From CAWEBF01 sp963807235 (GTDB taxonomy: Bacteria; Acidobacteriota; Vicinamibacteria; Vicinamibacterales; UBA2999), in contig CAWEBF010000003.1 of NCBI GenBank assembly GCA_963807235.1, forward strand, positions 62,001 to 126,000: a stretch of DNA of 64,000 bases, in the 5' to 3' direction. Position 1 is the first letter of the stretch. Each line of letters starts with the position of its first letter. Of this stretch, positions 17,147 through 28,111 are shown piece after piece. The translations under genes and the position numbers were made by a program. Below the pieces are notes generated by a model. The model was not told where the DNA came from and searched no databases. It saw nothing but the letters and a program-made list of their open reading frames with translations.

Positions 17147-18146
17147 TTACGCTACGGGCACTTCCTCTGTATCAATGTCCCGCTGAACCGCCTCGCTGTA
17201 TCGCGGGCCAGAGACCGTCCGCGGATTGATGAGGGCGTCGAGCGCGCGCATCGTCTCCTCGCTCAGGTGCACGTCCACGGCGCCGGCGTTTTCCGTCAGG
17301 TGCTCGATGTTGGTCGTCCCCGGAATCGGGATGATGTGCTCGCCGCGCGCCAGCACCCAGGCGAGCGCCACCTGGCCCATGGTGCAGTGGTGCTCGCCGG
17401 CGATGGCCGACAGCCCGTCGAGCAGCGACAGGTTGTGCGGCAGGTGTTCGGGTTGGAAGCGCGGCATGTTGTGCCGGATGTCCTTGGACGGAAGGTGCGA
17501 GAGGCTGCGCAGGCGCCCGGTCAGGAATCCGCGCGCGAGCGGGCTGAAGGCCACCACGGTGATGCCCAGCTCCTTGCACGTGTCCAGCACGGCCACTTCG
17601 GGATTGCGCGTCCAGAGCGAGTACTCCGTCTGCACGGCCGTGATCGGATGCACCGCATGCGCGGCGCGGATCGTGGCCGCGGACACCTCCGACAAACCGA
17701 TTGTCTTCACCTTGCCCGCCTTGACCAGGCCGGCCAGCGCGCCCACGCTGTCTTCGATGGGCACTTTCTTGTCGCGCCGGTGCAGGTAGTAGAGATCGAT
17801 GGTCTCGATGCCCAGCCGGGTCAGGCTTTCGTCGCAGTTCTGGACGATGACCTCCGGACGTCCGTCCACCTCGCGTTGGCCCTGGGCGTTGCGGAACATG
17901 CCGCCCTTGGTGGCCACTATCACTTCGTGCCAGCGGTGCTTCAGCACCTGGCCGAGCAGCGTCTCGTTGGCGCCGAAGCCGTAGAGCGCGGCGGAGTCCA
18001 GGTGCGTGTAGCCCAGGTCGAGCGCCTTCAGCAGCACCGGCATGGCATCCTCGGGCGCGGGCGGCGTGCCGTAGGCGTGCGACAGGCTCATGCAGCCGAA
18101 GCCGATGGCCGAGACGCTGAACGGTCCCAGTGGATCGCGTGTACAT
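17147..18146 (-). CDS. Aldo/keto reductase (one frameshift near the start)
   Basis: NADPH-dependent carbonyl reductase with a TIM-barrel fold. The catalytic tetrad is visible as Asp and Tyr in HLDSAALYG, Lys in VATKGG and His in YYLHRR. The cofactor signature near the C-terminus is IPIPGTTNIEHLTENAGA. The N-terminus (MYTRS, then LGPFSVSAIGFGCMSLSHAYG) is restored if one extra C near 18131 is removed; ATG 18146 then follows the SnoaL-like stop by two bases. Its place beside ring-cleavage genes suggests reduction of an aromatic aldehyde or ketone, unproven. Confidence 0.82.
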
Positions 18147-18148
18147 GC

Positions 18149-18769
18149 TTAGAGAGGCGTGCCGGGTGTAGCGGACCCGGTCAGCCAATCGGCGCCCTCC
18201 CGGTACAGCAGTTCCACGGCCGGGCCCCGAAGGCCCGGCAGGTCGCGCTTCACCAGGAAGCCAATCGACGACTGCAGATAGGCCAGGTGCCGGTAGCCCT
18301 CGGGAAACGAGACCAGCACATCGGCGTCGAGCGTCAGCCGCAGGGACGGATCCACGGGGTCCATCCGGTCCTTCTCATAAATGGGCTGTCGCCGCACGAT
18401 GCCCCAGCGCCCGTCACGCTTCTCGATGAAGTCGTAGAAGCGGCCCGTGCACACCACGTCCACGCGCACGTCGTGCACCACCGCGCGCTGGTTGATCGTC
18501 ATCTTCACCTGCGACACCGCGCGCGAGCCGCTGGCGCTGAGCTCGCAGGTGAATCCGCCCAGGAAGTGCAGGATGCTCACGCCCTTCTCGAAGCCCTCGC
18601 GGCTGACCGCGATGAATTCCCTGGCCGGCCCTTGAAACCACGTCGCCGTCATCCAGCCATCGTCGTGCCACACAGTGGCGAAGCGGTCCCAGTCGCCCGC
18701 ATCCCGCCACAGCACCCAGTTCTCGATGACCTCGCGTATGGCGTGCCGCTCGGCTGCTGCCGCATCCAT
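18149..18769 (-). CDS. SnoaL/NTF2-like protein (206 aa)
   Basis: The N-terminal half fits the SnoaL-like/NTF2 alpha+beta cone (AIREVIENWVLWRDAGDWDRFATVWHDDGWM). These are used by aromatic-ring dioxygenase beta subunits, dehydratases and isomerases. About 60 residues longer than a minimal SnoaL domain, with a C-terminal extension of unknown meaning. It sits tightly between the FAH-fold gene (upstream) and the aldo/keto reductase, so a role in the same aromatic pathway is likely. No catalytic residues can be assigned. Confidence 0.75.
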   Translation of the reverse strand: MDAAAAERHAIREVIENWVLWRDAGDWDRFATVWHDDGWMTATWFQGPAREFIAVSREGFEKGVSILHFLGGFTCELSASGSRAVSQVKMTINQRAVVHDVRVDVVCTGRFYDFIEKRDGRWGIVRRQPIYEKDRMDPVDPSLRLTLDADVLVSFPEGYRHLAYLQSSIGFLVKRDLPGLRGPAVELLYREGADWLTGSATPGTPL

Positions 18770-18776
18770 GGTGGCT

Positions 18777-19680
18777 TATCCGACGATGCGGTTGCGCATC
18801 AGGCCGATGCCCTCGACCTCGGTCTCCAGCACGTCGCCGTCCTGGAGATACTCGGGCGGCGTCCGGCCCATGCCCACGCCTTCGGGCGTGCCGGTGGCGA
18901 TGATGTCGCCGGCCTCGAGGGTCATGCCCGCGCGACAGCCACTCGATGATCGACCGCACGGGAAAGATCATGTCGCGCGGTTGAGCCGTTCTGCTTCACG
19001 ACGCCGTTGACGCGGCACGTCAGCCGCTTGGCCTGCGGGTCGCCGAACTCGTCGGCGGTCACGACCATCGGCCCCATCGGGCAGAAGCCGTCCAGGCTCT
19101 TGCCCTTGAAGAACTGCACGTGCCGCTGCTGCAGGTCGCGCGCCGTGACGTCGTTGATCGCCGTGTAGCCGAACACGTGCTCGAGGGCGCCGATCCGCCG
19201 CGATGTTGCGGCCCGTCCGTCCCATGATGACGCCGAGCTCCACTTCCCAGTCCACCTGGCTGGTGGCGCCGCGATCCACGGGCACGTCGTCGAACGGCCC
19301 GTTCACGGTGGTCGGCGCCTTGGTGAAGATGACAGGCGCCTCGGGCAGCTTGGCCTCGCGGCCGCGGGCCGCCGCACTCTCCCTGGCGTGCGCCGCGTAG
19401 TTGAGGCCGAGGCACAAGACGTTCTTCCGCGGCCGGACGATGGGCGCGTGCCAGCGGACGTCGGCCAGCGCGTGCCGGGGAGCGGCGCTCGCGGCGGCCA
19501 CGGTTTGCCGCAGGTGCTCCCAGGCGGCCGGGCCGGCGTCGATGAGCGACAGCAGCGACGCCGCGGCCGGCCCGAGCGGCGTCCCGGCGGTCAGGGCCGC
19601 CAGATCGACGATCCCGTCGGGGCCGACGGCACCCAGCCGCACCACGGGGTCGGAGGCAGCGAAAACGACGCATAACGCAT
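18777..19680 (-). CDS. Fumarylacetoacetase-fold (FAH) hydrolase/isomerase, frameshifted
   Basis: Enzyme of the family containing fumarylpyruvate hydrolase and 2-oxo-hept-3-ene-1,7-dioate hydratase. Visible parts are NVLCLGLNYAAHARES, the metal-binding VDWEVELGVIMG, YTAINDVTARDLQQRH, FFKGKSLDGFCPMGP and the end ATGTPEGVGMGRTPPEYL with LMRNRIVG. At least four single-base breaks (near 19670, 19195, 18985 and 18930) interrupt the frame; the protein order is complete. ATG 19680 is the only plausible start, giving about 300 residues. Likely acts late in aromatic breakdown. Confidence 0.75.
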
Positions 19681-19784
19681 GGAAAACCGGCGCCGGGATG
19701 GGTCTGGGTCGGGCGCGTCTCGGAGTATACTCCGGCCACTTCGGGCCGGCCGCCAAGTCGCGGTTCGAGAAGGAGATTACCCCG

Positions 19785-22700
19785 ATGACAGTAGGATTGC
19801 GGACCTTCTGCGCCTTCCTCGTGGCCCTCGTGCTGGGCGCTGGCCACGTCTACGCTCAGGCCGGTGCCACGGCTCAGATCAGCGGCACCGTTCGAGACGC
19901 AAGCGGCGGCGTGCTGCCCGGCGTCGACGTCACCGCCACGCAGACCCAGACCAACTTCTCGCGTTCCGCCATCACGGATGAGAACGGCAACTACACGCTG
20001 CCGAACCTGCCGGTCGGGTCCCTATCGCCTCCAGGCGATGCTGTCCGGGTTCCGGACGTTCGTGCAGACGGGCATCGTGCTGACGGTCAATGCCAGCCCC
20101 GAGATCACCATCGAGCTGGGGCTCGGCGAGCTGACCGAAACCGTGTCGGTCGAAGCCGCGACGCCGCTGGTCGAAACGCGCAGCCCGAGCCTGGGCTCGG
20201 TGATCGAGAACGAGCGGATCGAAGAGCTGCCGCTCAACGGACGCAACGCCACCGACCTCATCGCGCTGGCGCCTGCGGCCGTGCCGCAGCCGGGGCTCAA
20301 CGCCACCAGCCGCAGCATGCAGGGCGGTCAGGCGTTCGCCGTGGCCGGCGGCCAGGCCTTCGGCGTGGCCTATCTGCTGGACGGCGCCACGCACAACAAC
20401 CCGTACGACAACCTGAACCTGCCGCTGCCGTTCCCGGACGCGCTGCAGGAGTTCCGGCTCGAGACCAGCTCGACCACGGCCAACGCCGGCATGCACTCGG
20501 GCGCATCGGTGAACGCGGTGACCAAGTCGGGCACGAACCTGTTCCACGGCGACCTGTTCGAGTTCGCTGCGCAACCACCAGTTCAACGCCACCAACCCGT
20601 TCAACGCGCGCGACCCGGTGACGGGCGAGCGGCAGGGCGACGGCCTGAGCCGCAACCAGTATCGGCGGCACGTTCGGCGGGCCGATCATGACGGACCGGC
20701 TGTTTTTCTTCGGCGCCTATCAGGGCACGCGGATCCGCGAGACGCCGGCCGATCTCTTTGCGTTCGTGCCGACGGCGGCGATGCTGGCCGGGGACTTCAC
20801 GCCGTACGCCTCGGCCGCGTGCAACAGCGGCACCGCGCGCACGCTGCGGCGCGCCGTTCGTCGGCAACCGCCTCGACCCGGCTCGCGTTCAGCCCCGCGG
20901 CGGTGAATATCGTCCGGCGGCTGCCGGCGACGCACCGATCCGTGCGGCCGCGTGAACTACAGCCGCAGCCGGCCGCAGGACGACACGCAGTACATCGGCA
21001 AGGTGGACGTGCAGCTGAGCCAGAACCAGTCGCTGTTCGGCCGCTACATGATGACGACCGACTAGTGACGCCGCCGCTGCCGCTGCAGCCGGAGAACATC
21101 CTGGTCTCGAGCCTCGGCGGGCGCGACAACATCGCGCACTCGTTCACGGCCGGCGACACGATGGTGCTGAGCAACACCATGGTGAATGCGTTCCGCGTCG
21201 CTTACAACTACACCGACATCCACCGCACGCACGAGCCGCTCGGCTTCTCCGCGCCGGACGTGGGGATCAAGACCTACAGCTACCTCGAAGACTACATGCT
21301 GCTGGCGTCAACAACGGCGGCTTCTCGCTGGGCGGCGGCACCGAGAGCGAGGCACGCTTCAAGACGCCGTCGATCAACTTCACCGACGATCTGACGGTGA
21401 TCAAGGGCGACCACCAGTTCGGCTTCGGCGCCAGCGTGTCGTGCTGGAAGTCGCTGTCGCAGGCCAACGTGCGGTCGCCGGGGCAGTTCACGTTCAACGG
21501 CGCGCGGACACCGGTCTGCCGCTGGCCGACTTCCTGAGCGGGCAGCCTGAACTCAGCTGATCCAGGCGACGCCGAACTCGCTCGACATGAAGCAGCTCTA
21601 TCTGGGCTGTACGTGCAGGACACCTGGAAGTTCTCGCCGAAGGCCACGCTGAACTACGGCCTGCGATGGGAGCCCGGCCTCGCGCAGCAGATCCGCAACG
21701 GCGCGATCTACAACTTCAGCGTCGATCGCTACCTCGCGGACATGCGGACCACGCAGTACACGAACGCGCCGCCCGGGATTCCTGTATCCGGGCGACGACG
21801 GCTTCGTCAACGACAAGGCCGGCATGAAGGACCACTGGCTGCAGTTCTCGCCGCGCGTCGGCTTCGCGTGGGATCCGACCGGCGACGGCCGCATGTCGAT
21901 CCGCGCCGGATACTCGCTGGCATACGACTTCGTGAACGCGCAGTTCCACCTCAACACGTCGGTGGCGCCGCCGTTCAACGCCGAAGCGCGCACGCCCACC
22001 AACCCGGTGGGTGGCTTCGACGACCCATGGCGCGGAACGGGGAACGAGACTTTCTTCCCGTTCACGACGGGCCCGAACTCGCCGTTCCCGTTGACGGGGC
22101 CGTACATCTCGATGGCTCCCGGACCTCGGCGCCGCCGCGGCAGCAGTCGTGGAACGTCAGCTTCCAGCGTCAGATCGGCGACAACCTGGCCGCGTCTCGG
22201 CGACGTATCTGGGCACCTACTCCGATCGGCTGTGGAACGTGCGGCGCTCAACTCCCTGCGTCTACATTCCGGGTTCGTGCACGCTGCAGACGCCAACGGG
22301 CCCGCAGTTCTTCCCGACCCGTGCTCGACGCCGGCCACCCTCGACTTCCGCCGCGTGCTGACGATGCAGAACTACGCGCAGGGCCGGTACCTGGGCGTCG
22401 TGGACGAGCACATGGCGATCGGCGACCAGAAATACAACGGCCTGGTGCTGAGCGTGAACCGCCGCAGCGCCAACGGCGTCACGGCCGGCGCCAACTACAC
22501 GCTGTCGAAGTGCACGGGCCTCCCGACGCAGGGCGGCACGACGCCGAACGTGAACTCCGGCTACGTCGAATCCCGACCATCCCGACTACGACCGCGGCCC
22601 TTGCGATTCGGACCGCCGGCACAACTTCAACCTGACCGCCAGCGCGCAGACGCCGCAGTTCGACAACAAGGCTGCTCGCTGGCTGGCGTCGGATTGGCGC

Positions 22701-23123
22701 CTGTCGGGCATCTTCCGCGCCTACTCGGGCTCGCCCTTCTCGGTGACGGTCAACGCCGACCCGGCGCGCACGGGCATCGGCGGCCAGCGCGCCAACCTGT
22801 CGGGCGACCCCTACGGCGACGGCTCGATCAACAACTACCTGAACCCGGCGTCCTTCACCACTCCGGCCGCTTGGCACCTACGGCAATGCGGGCCGCAACT
22901 CATTCAACGGCCCGGGCCAGCAGTTCTTCGATCTCGTCGCTGGTGCGGTCGTTCCGGTTCGCCAACACCCACCGCCTGGAAGCGCGCATCGAGTCGTTCA
23001 ACGCGTTCAACTGGTTCCAGCAGAACAACCCGCAGAACCAACCGCGACAACGTGCAGTTCGGCCGGATCACGTCGGCGGGCGACCCGCGCATCATGCAGT
23101 TCGCGTTGAAGTATCAGTTCTGA
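19785..23123 (+). CDS. TonB-dependent receptor with carboxypeptidase-regulatory N-terminus (Oar-like; many frameshifts)
   Basis: Outer-membrane beta-barrel importer or adhesin of ~1100 residues, the large class typical of Acidobacteriota. A signal peptide (ALVLGAGHVYAQ) is followed by a CarboxypepD_reg domain (ISGTVRDASGGVLPGVDVT, ENGNYTLPNLPVGS) and a plug (NERIEELPLNGRNATDLI, SVNAVTKSGTNLFHGDLFEF). The barrel then runs to the C-terminal FALKYQF with terminal Phe. The frame changes at least eight times between 20020 and 23050, always with barrel-like protein resuming. ATG 19785 has an AGGAG site; a TATACT lies at 19728-19733. The substrate could be a glycan, siderophore or aromatic acid complex. 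Confidence 0.82.
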
Positions 23124-23125
23124 GG

Positions 23126-23257
23126 GGCTCCAGGCTCCGGGCTCCAGGCTCCGGGCCTGCAAAGGAGCGGGCCGGCGATTGCGGTAGCGGTCGCCGGCCC
23201 CGTCTTGTACGGGCCGAAGGCCCCTGCGGAACTACCAACTACCAACCACCAACTCCC
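23126..23257. repeat. Heptamer arrays on both sides of a hairpin
   Basis: Left: five units GGCTCCA/GGCTCCG at 23126-23160. Centre: stem GGGCCGGCGA (23169-23178) with TCGCCGGCCC (23191-23200). Right: GCGGAACTACC border, then four units AACTACC/AACCACC at 23230-23257. The right array runs to within three bases of the kinase -10 box. Confidence 0.8.
23169..23200 (+). terminator. Hairpin after the TonB receptor gene
   Basis: A perfect 10-bp GC-rich stem with a 12-base loop, followed by CGTCTTGT. The tail is weak in U, so termination strength is uncertain. Confidence 0.55.
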
Positions 23258-23260
23258 ACC

Positions 23261-23266
23261 TATAAT
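23261..23266 (+). promoter_or_regulatory. Consensus -10 box TATAAT, leaderless start
   Basis: TATAAT ends seven bases before the GTG at 23274, so the transcript should begin at or next to the start codon. The -35 region is filled by the heptamer array. Confidence 0.65.
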
Positions 23267-23273
23267 CCCGCCA

Positions 23274-25923
23274 GTGCTCGCTCCCGGCACTCGCCTCGGT
23301 CCCTACGAAGTCGGCGCGCAAATTGGCGCCGGCGGCATGGGCGAGGTGTACCGCGCCACTGATACCAACCTGAAGCGGGCCGTCGCAATCAAGGTTCTGC
23401 CAGCCTCTGTCGCATCGGATCCCGACCGGCTCGCGCGCTTTCAGCGCGAAGCGCGAGGTGCTGGCGTCGCTCAATCACCCGCATATCGCCGCCGTCCACG
23501 GGCTCGAGCGGAGCGCCGGCATCACGGCGCTGGTGATGGAGCTGGTCGAAGGTCCGACGCTGGCCGACCGGATCGCGCAGGGCGCCATTCCCGTCGATGA
23601 GGCGCTGGCGATTGCGACGCAGATCGCCGACGCGCTCGCCGCGGCGCACGACCGCGGCATCGTGCACCGCGACCTCAAGCCGGCCAACGTCAAGGTGCGT
23701 CCCGACGGCACCGTCAAGGTCCTGGACTTCGGTCTGGCCAAGGCCGTGGACCCCGCGAGCCGCGCAGTCGGGCAGCGTGTCGATGATGCCGACCATCACC
23801 ACGCCGGCCATGACCCAGGCCGGGGTGGTCCTCGGCACGGCGGCCTACATGAGCCCGGAGCAGGCGAAGGGCCGCCCGGTGGACGCGCGCACAGACATCT
23901 GGGCATTCGGCGCGACGCTCTACGAGATGGTGACCGGCCGGCGCGCGTTCGGCGGCGACGACGTGGCAGACACGCTCGCCAACGTCCTGAAGAGCGAGCC
24001 TGATTGGCGCGCGCTGCCGGCTGGATTCGGGGCGGGCCGCACCGCGTCTCTTAAGCGTTGCCTGGCGAAGGACCCGAGGCAGCGCATCCACCACATCGCC
24101 GACGTGCGGCTGGCGCTCGAAGGCGCGTTCGACGTGCCGCCGGATTCCACACTCCCGCCACTCGCCGCGCCGGCTCCTCGCGCCCGGCTGGCCTGGTCGG
24201 CAGCCGGAATCGCCCTGCTCGCGGCGGCCGGGCTTGCAATCCCCGCGACCAGGCACGTCACCGAAGCGCCGGCCGCTCGTCCCCGCGCCCATTTGTCGCT
24301 GGCGCTCGACCAGGGCGTCGCTCCGACGTTTCTGGCCCTGTCACCCGACGGGCGATGGCTAGCGAGCATTCACAATGGGCAGGCTGCAGCTGCGCTCGAT
24401 CGAGACCGGTGAAGTCCGTCCGATTACTGGTTCGCAGAATGGCCGGACGCCGTTCTGGTCCACCGACAGCCGGTCGGTAGCTTTTTTCGCCGATGGCAAG
24501 CTGAAGACCGTGCCGGTGTCAGGAGGACTCCCGCAAGTCATATGCGAGGGAACCGGGCTGGGCATGAGCGGCACATGGAATGCGGCGGGAACGATCCTTT
24601 TCGCGGCCGGTCCGACGAGACTGGTGCGAGTGCAGCCCGGCGGACGCTGCGAGGAGCTGCCGAAGCTGTCCGGTAACGTGCCGGTGTTTCTGCCCGACGG
24701 CGATCACTTCTTTCACGTGGTGATGGAAGCGACGAGCGGCAGGGCTCTACGTGTCATCCCTCGCGACCTCCAGCAGCCGCCGGCTGCTGCCCGACCGCAC
24801 CAGTGCGGTGTTCGCGCCGGGCGCGTCGGAACCAAGCCGGGGCCAGTTGCTGTTCGTTCGCGACGACAGGCTTCTCGCTCAGCCCTTCGACAGCCGCTCA
24901 TTGGAGCTGTCGGGGGAGCCGGTCGTCGTCGCGGAAGGCGTGTCGTTTACCGCCACCCCGCCGCAGATCGCCGCCACTGTCGACCACACCGGCACGCTGG
25001 CGTATGTTGCGAACGGCCGTCCTCCCCGGCGTCTCGTCTGGTACGACCGGACCGGCAAGGAATTGGAGACGGTGGCCATGCTGCACAACATCCCCGGGGG
25101 AGTGGCGCTGGCTCCCGGAGGCCAGCGGGTTGCTTTCAAACGTCAACGCGACGGCGACGTGTCGCTTTTTTCCCTGGATTTTCGACGTAATCAGGAAACG
25201 CGCCTGGCGTCGCCTCCACGGGTACCCATTGCGACCGTGTGGTCCCCGGACGGCCAACGAATCGCCTTTGGCTCTCCTTCGGAGTCTGGTTCGGGCTTGT
25301 TCATCAAGCCGGTCAACGGCGGAGCGGAACAGCCAGTGCAGTTGAGCAAGGAAGCGCAAAGTGTGTCCGATTGGTCGCACGACAACCGGTGGCTCGTGTA
25401 CACGGAAACCACCTCCGAAACCGGCCCCGATATCTGGGTTCTTCCCGACCCGCTGTCATCGCAGGCCGGCCGCAAGCCGGTGCCGCTCCTCATCACGCCG
25501 GCCTCCGAAAGCCAGGGCAAGATTTCGCCAGACGGTCAGTGGATTGCGTACACCTCGCGGGATTCGGAGCGCCACGTCTACCTGCGTCAGTTTTCGGTGC
25601 CGCTGAAGGGCGAATCCGTGTGGCAGTTATCGACCGTGGGCGGGGCCGAGCCGCAGTGGCGCGCGGACAGCAAGGAGCTTTTTTATCTGGAGGGCGTCAC
25701 GCGCACGCGGTTCAAGCTGATGGCGGTGCCTATCGGGAGCGGCGCCAGCCCCGCCGGCAGCCCGCGCGCGCTGTTCGAGGTTCAAACCAGCACGCTCGTC
25801 GAGCAGAACAACTCCTATGTCTACGCGCCATCACCAGACGGGCAGCGATTCTTGATCGACGTGTTCGCGACCGGCGCAGAGCCGTCGCTGGAGCTGGTGC
25901 TGAATTGGGCCGGGCGGAACTAG
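23274..25923 (+). CDS. Membrane Ser/Thr protein kinase with TolB-like beta-propeller (four frameshifts)
   Basis: Signal-transducing kinase of the PknB/Hanks type. The glycine loop is IGAGGMGEVYRA, the lysine is in VAIKVL, the catalytic loop IVHRDLKPANV, the magnesium loop LDFGLAK and the substrate lobe AAYMSPEQ. One membrane helix (AAGIALLAAAGLAIP) near residue 310 leads to an extracytoplasmic TolB/WD40-like domain with repeated SPDGRWLAS, SPDGQRIAF and SPDGQWIAY motifs. Frames break near 23458, 23770, 24370 and 24748. Start GTG 23274 gives the usual opening APGTRLGPYEV. About 880 residues; typical of Acidobacteriota. Confidence 0.88.
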
Positions 25924-25926
25924 TTC

Positions 25927-25961
25927 AGTCTTCAGTCTTCAGTCTTCGGTCTACAGTCCCG
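25927..25961. repeat. Heptamer array, AGTCTTC-type
   Basis: Three identical units AGTCTTC followed by GGTCTAC and AGTCCCG, immediately after the kinase stop and before the convergent Uma2 remnant. Confidence 0.8.
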
Positions 25962-25979
25962 CAATTCGGAGCCGAATAC

Positions 25980-26407
25980 TCAGACCCGAAAGACTCGCTC
26001 AAGGGTCAATTCCAGCCCAGGTAAGAGTGGGGTCGTGAGCACGTCACCTTTGTCGAGTCGAAGTTCCACCGGGCGGTCGAAGCCATCAGCGAGGCGGCGA
26101 TACACGCGCACGACGTCCACTTCGGGATCGACGATCCAATACTCGGACACGCCGGCACGCTCGTAGAGTCGTCGCTTGATCGTCTCGTCCCGTTTTCTGG
26201 TGCTCGGAGAGCCGATTTCCACGACCAGCTCCGGCGCGCCCTGCCAAGGATCTTCTGATGTCTCAGGTTGGGGGACGGCGTCACGTAGTGCTCTCCGTCG
26301 ATCAACTCGTGCCGCTGCCCGTCGTCCGGGAACAGCACGAAGTCGTCGTAGGTGAGCTTCACGCCGAGCGGACCGCTGGGTGTGTCGTCGCCAGGCATGG
26401 GCTCCAT
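25980..26407 (-). pseudogene. Uma2-family endonuclease remnant with internal deletion
   Basis: Uma2 (DUF820) proteins are PD-(D/E)XK-like nucleases of about 190 residues. Here the start (KLTYDDFVLFPDDGQRHELIDGEH, in two parts around RHE) and the C-terminal third (GSPSTRKRDE, YWIVDPEVDVVRVYRR, LTTPLLPG) are present. The middle ~55-65 residues between RHQKIL and GAPELVVEI, with part of the catalytic core, are missing, and the junction also changes frame near 26250. Unlike the other broken genes this one lost sequence, so it is probably a true pseudogene. ATG 26407 or 26398. Confidence 0.75.
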
Positions 26408-26427
26408 TCTAAGACGTGGGGCTCGAG

Positions 26428-26574
26428 GTTGGTCGTTGGTCGTTCGTCGTTGGTCGTTTGTTGTTCTTCAGCGGATACGGCCTTAGAAGGCTTCCGTACA
26501 GAACTCGGGCCGGGAATCGCGCTCGCGCGACGCCCGGCCCTCATTGAACGACTAACGACGAACGACGAACGACA
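26428..26574. repeat. Inverted heptamer arrays flanking a hairpin
   Basis: Left array 26428-26469: about six units GTTGGTC/GTTCGTC. Right array 26547-26574: four units AACGACG/AACGACT, complementary to the left. Between them a stem GGGCCGGG (26507-26514) with CCCGGCCC (26533-26540) probably terminates the transporter transcript. Confidence 0.8.
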
Positions 26575-26579
26575 GTGCG

Positions 26580-27963
26580 TTAGTGAGCCAACGTCACCTG
26601 CTCCGCCGGCACCGGGCCGGCGCGGCGGCCGAGTCTCGTCCCGACCAGACCGGCCAGCGTGGCCACCGTGATCGTGGACACGATCGCGGGGAGCGCCGCG
26701 GCCCAGAAGAGCTCTTGCGACGACCATTGCTGCGCCAGCAGCATCCCGCCGACATAGGGGCCGACGATGCCGCCCGCGCGGCCCACGCCGAGTCCGGCGC
26801 CCACGCCAGTCGAGCGCAGGTAGGTGGGGTAGAAGGAGCCCGACATCGCGTTGAGGCCCGGCTGACCCCCAACCACGCACCACCCGGCGATGAAGACCAG
26901 AACGACCAGGGCGACCAGTGAGATGCCCGGCTGCCCAATGAACGCGATGCTGATCGCCGCGAGCGCGAACGTGAAGGTCAGCACCGGCACGAATCCACGC
27001 CGCGCGATGAGCCACGCCAGCCCGAACGTTCCGATTGTGCCGCCCACCTGCAGGACGGTGCCCACGAGCACCGCCGTCTGCTGCGAGTAGCCCATCCCCG
27101 TCACCAAGGTGGGCAGCCAGTTCGAGAGCGAATACAACATCATGATGTTCATGAAGTTGACCACCCAGAAGAGCAGGGTGACCGCGGCGCGGCCGTCGCG
27201 GAACAGGTGCACGAACGGCACGCCCGCCTTGCTCCCTTCGTTGGCGACGAACACCGTGCGCTCGTCGATGTTGAGACGCGGATCCAGCTGCCGCAGCCAC
27301 TTCACGAGCGCGCCGGTCCGTTTTTTCTGAACGGCCAGGAACTGGAGGGACTCGGGGAGGCTGGTCGCCATCGCCACGGCGATGACGAGCGGCACGGCGC
27401 CGCCGAAGATGAACACCGACCGCCAGCCGAACGCCGGGATGCAGCCACGCCGCCACGAACCCGCCGATGGCCGCGCCCACCGTGAAGCCCACCGTGATGC
27501 ACATCATCAGCGTGACGCGCGACTTCTTCGGGCTGAACTCGCCCACGAGCGCGGTGGCCTGGGGGATGATGCAGCCCAGGCCGATGCCGGAGATGAACCG
27601 CAGCCAGAGCAGCTGGGTGAGGTCCTGCGAGTAGGCCGTGGCGATCGTCAGCACCGAGAAGAAGAACGTGGCCACCACCATCACGGGCCGCCGGCCAATC
27701 TTGTCGGCCACCATGCTGAAGATCAGCGATCCGAGCAGCACGCCGAAGTTGGCGGCGGCAAACACCGGGCCGAGTGCCGGGCCCCCGATGCCCCATTCGC
27801 GGATGAGTGCCGGCGCCACGTAGCCCATCGCCTGGACGTCGAAGCCGTCCATGATCAGGCACAACATGGACAGCGTGAAGACGCGGATCTGCAGCGGCCC
27901 GATTGGCGTAGTTTCGAGCAGATCGCTAACGTTCACCTGGTGGGCGGGTCCGGGAGTGGCCAT
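26580..27963 (-). CDS. MFS transporter, aromatic acid:H+ symporter (AAHS) type (one frameshift)
   Basis: Twelve-helix inner-membrane importer of the BenK/PcaK class, expected to bring in benzoate- or protocatechuate-like acids. TM1 carries the AAHS motif DGFD (MLCLIMDGFDVQAMGYVAP). The loop 2-3 signature is SMVADKIGRRPVMV and loop 8-9 reads AWLIARRGFVP. About 460 residues after one single-base correction near 27440 (AAWLHPG to VFIFGG). Start ATG 27963 places the hydrophilic leader before TM1. It lies between the two ring-cleavage gene groups and is a good candidate for their uptake system. Confidence 0.85.
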
Positions 27964-28111
27964 GGCCGGAGATACGTGTGACCAACGAGACGGCTTCCGT
28001 GCCTGGTCAGAATATTTGTTTTTGCCCCGCTCGCGGACAGCCATCTTCTCATCGAATCCAGCTGATCGCGGCAACTCTGGCTGAGAAGATGGCGAGCTCG
28101 CGGAGACCCGC

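Noticed and set aside
16487..18949. 820-codon plus-strand frame opposite ligC, the aldo/keto reductase and the SnoaL-like gene
   Set aside because: High-GC antisense frame spanning several real minus-strand genes; composition rich in His/Arg/Ala with no domain.
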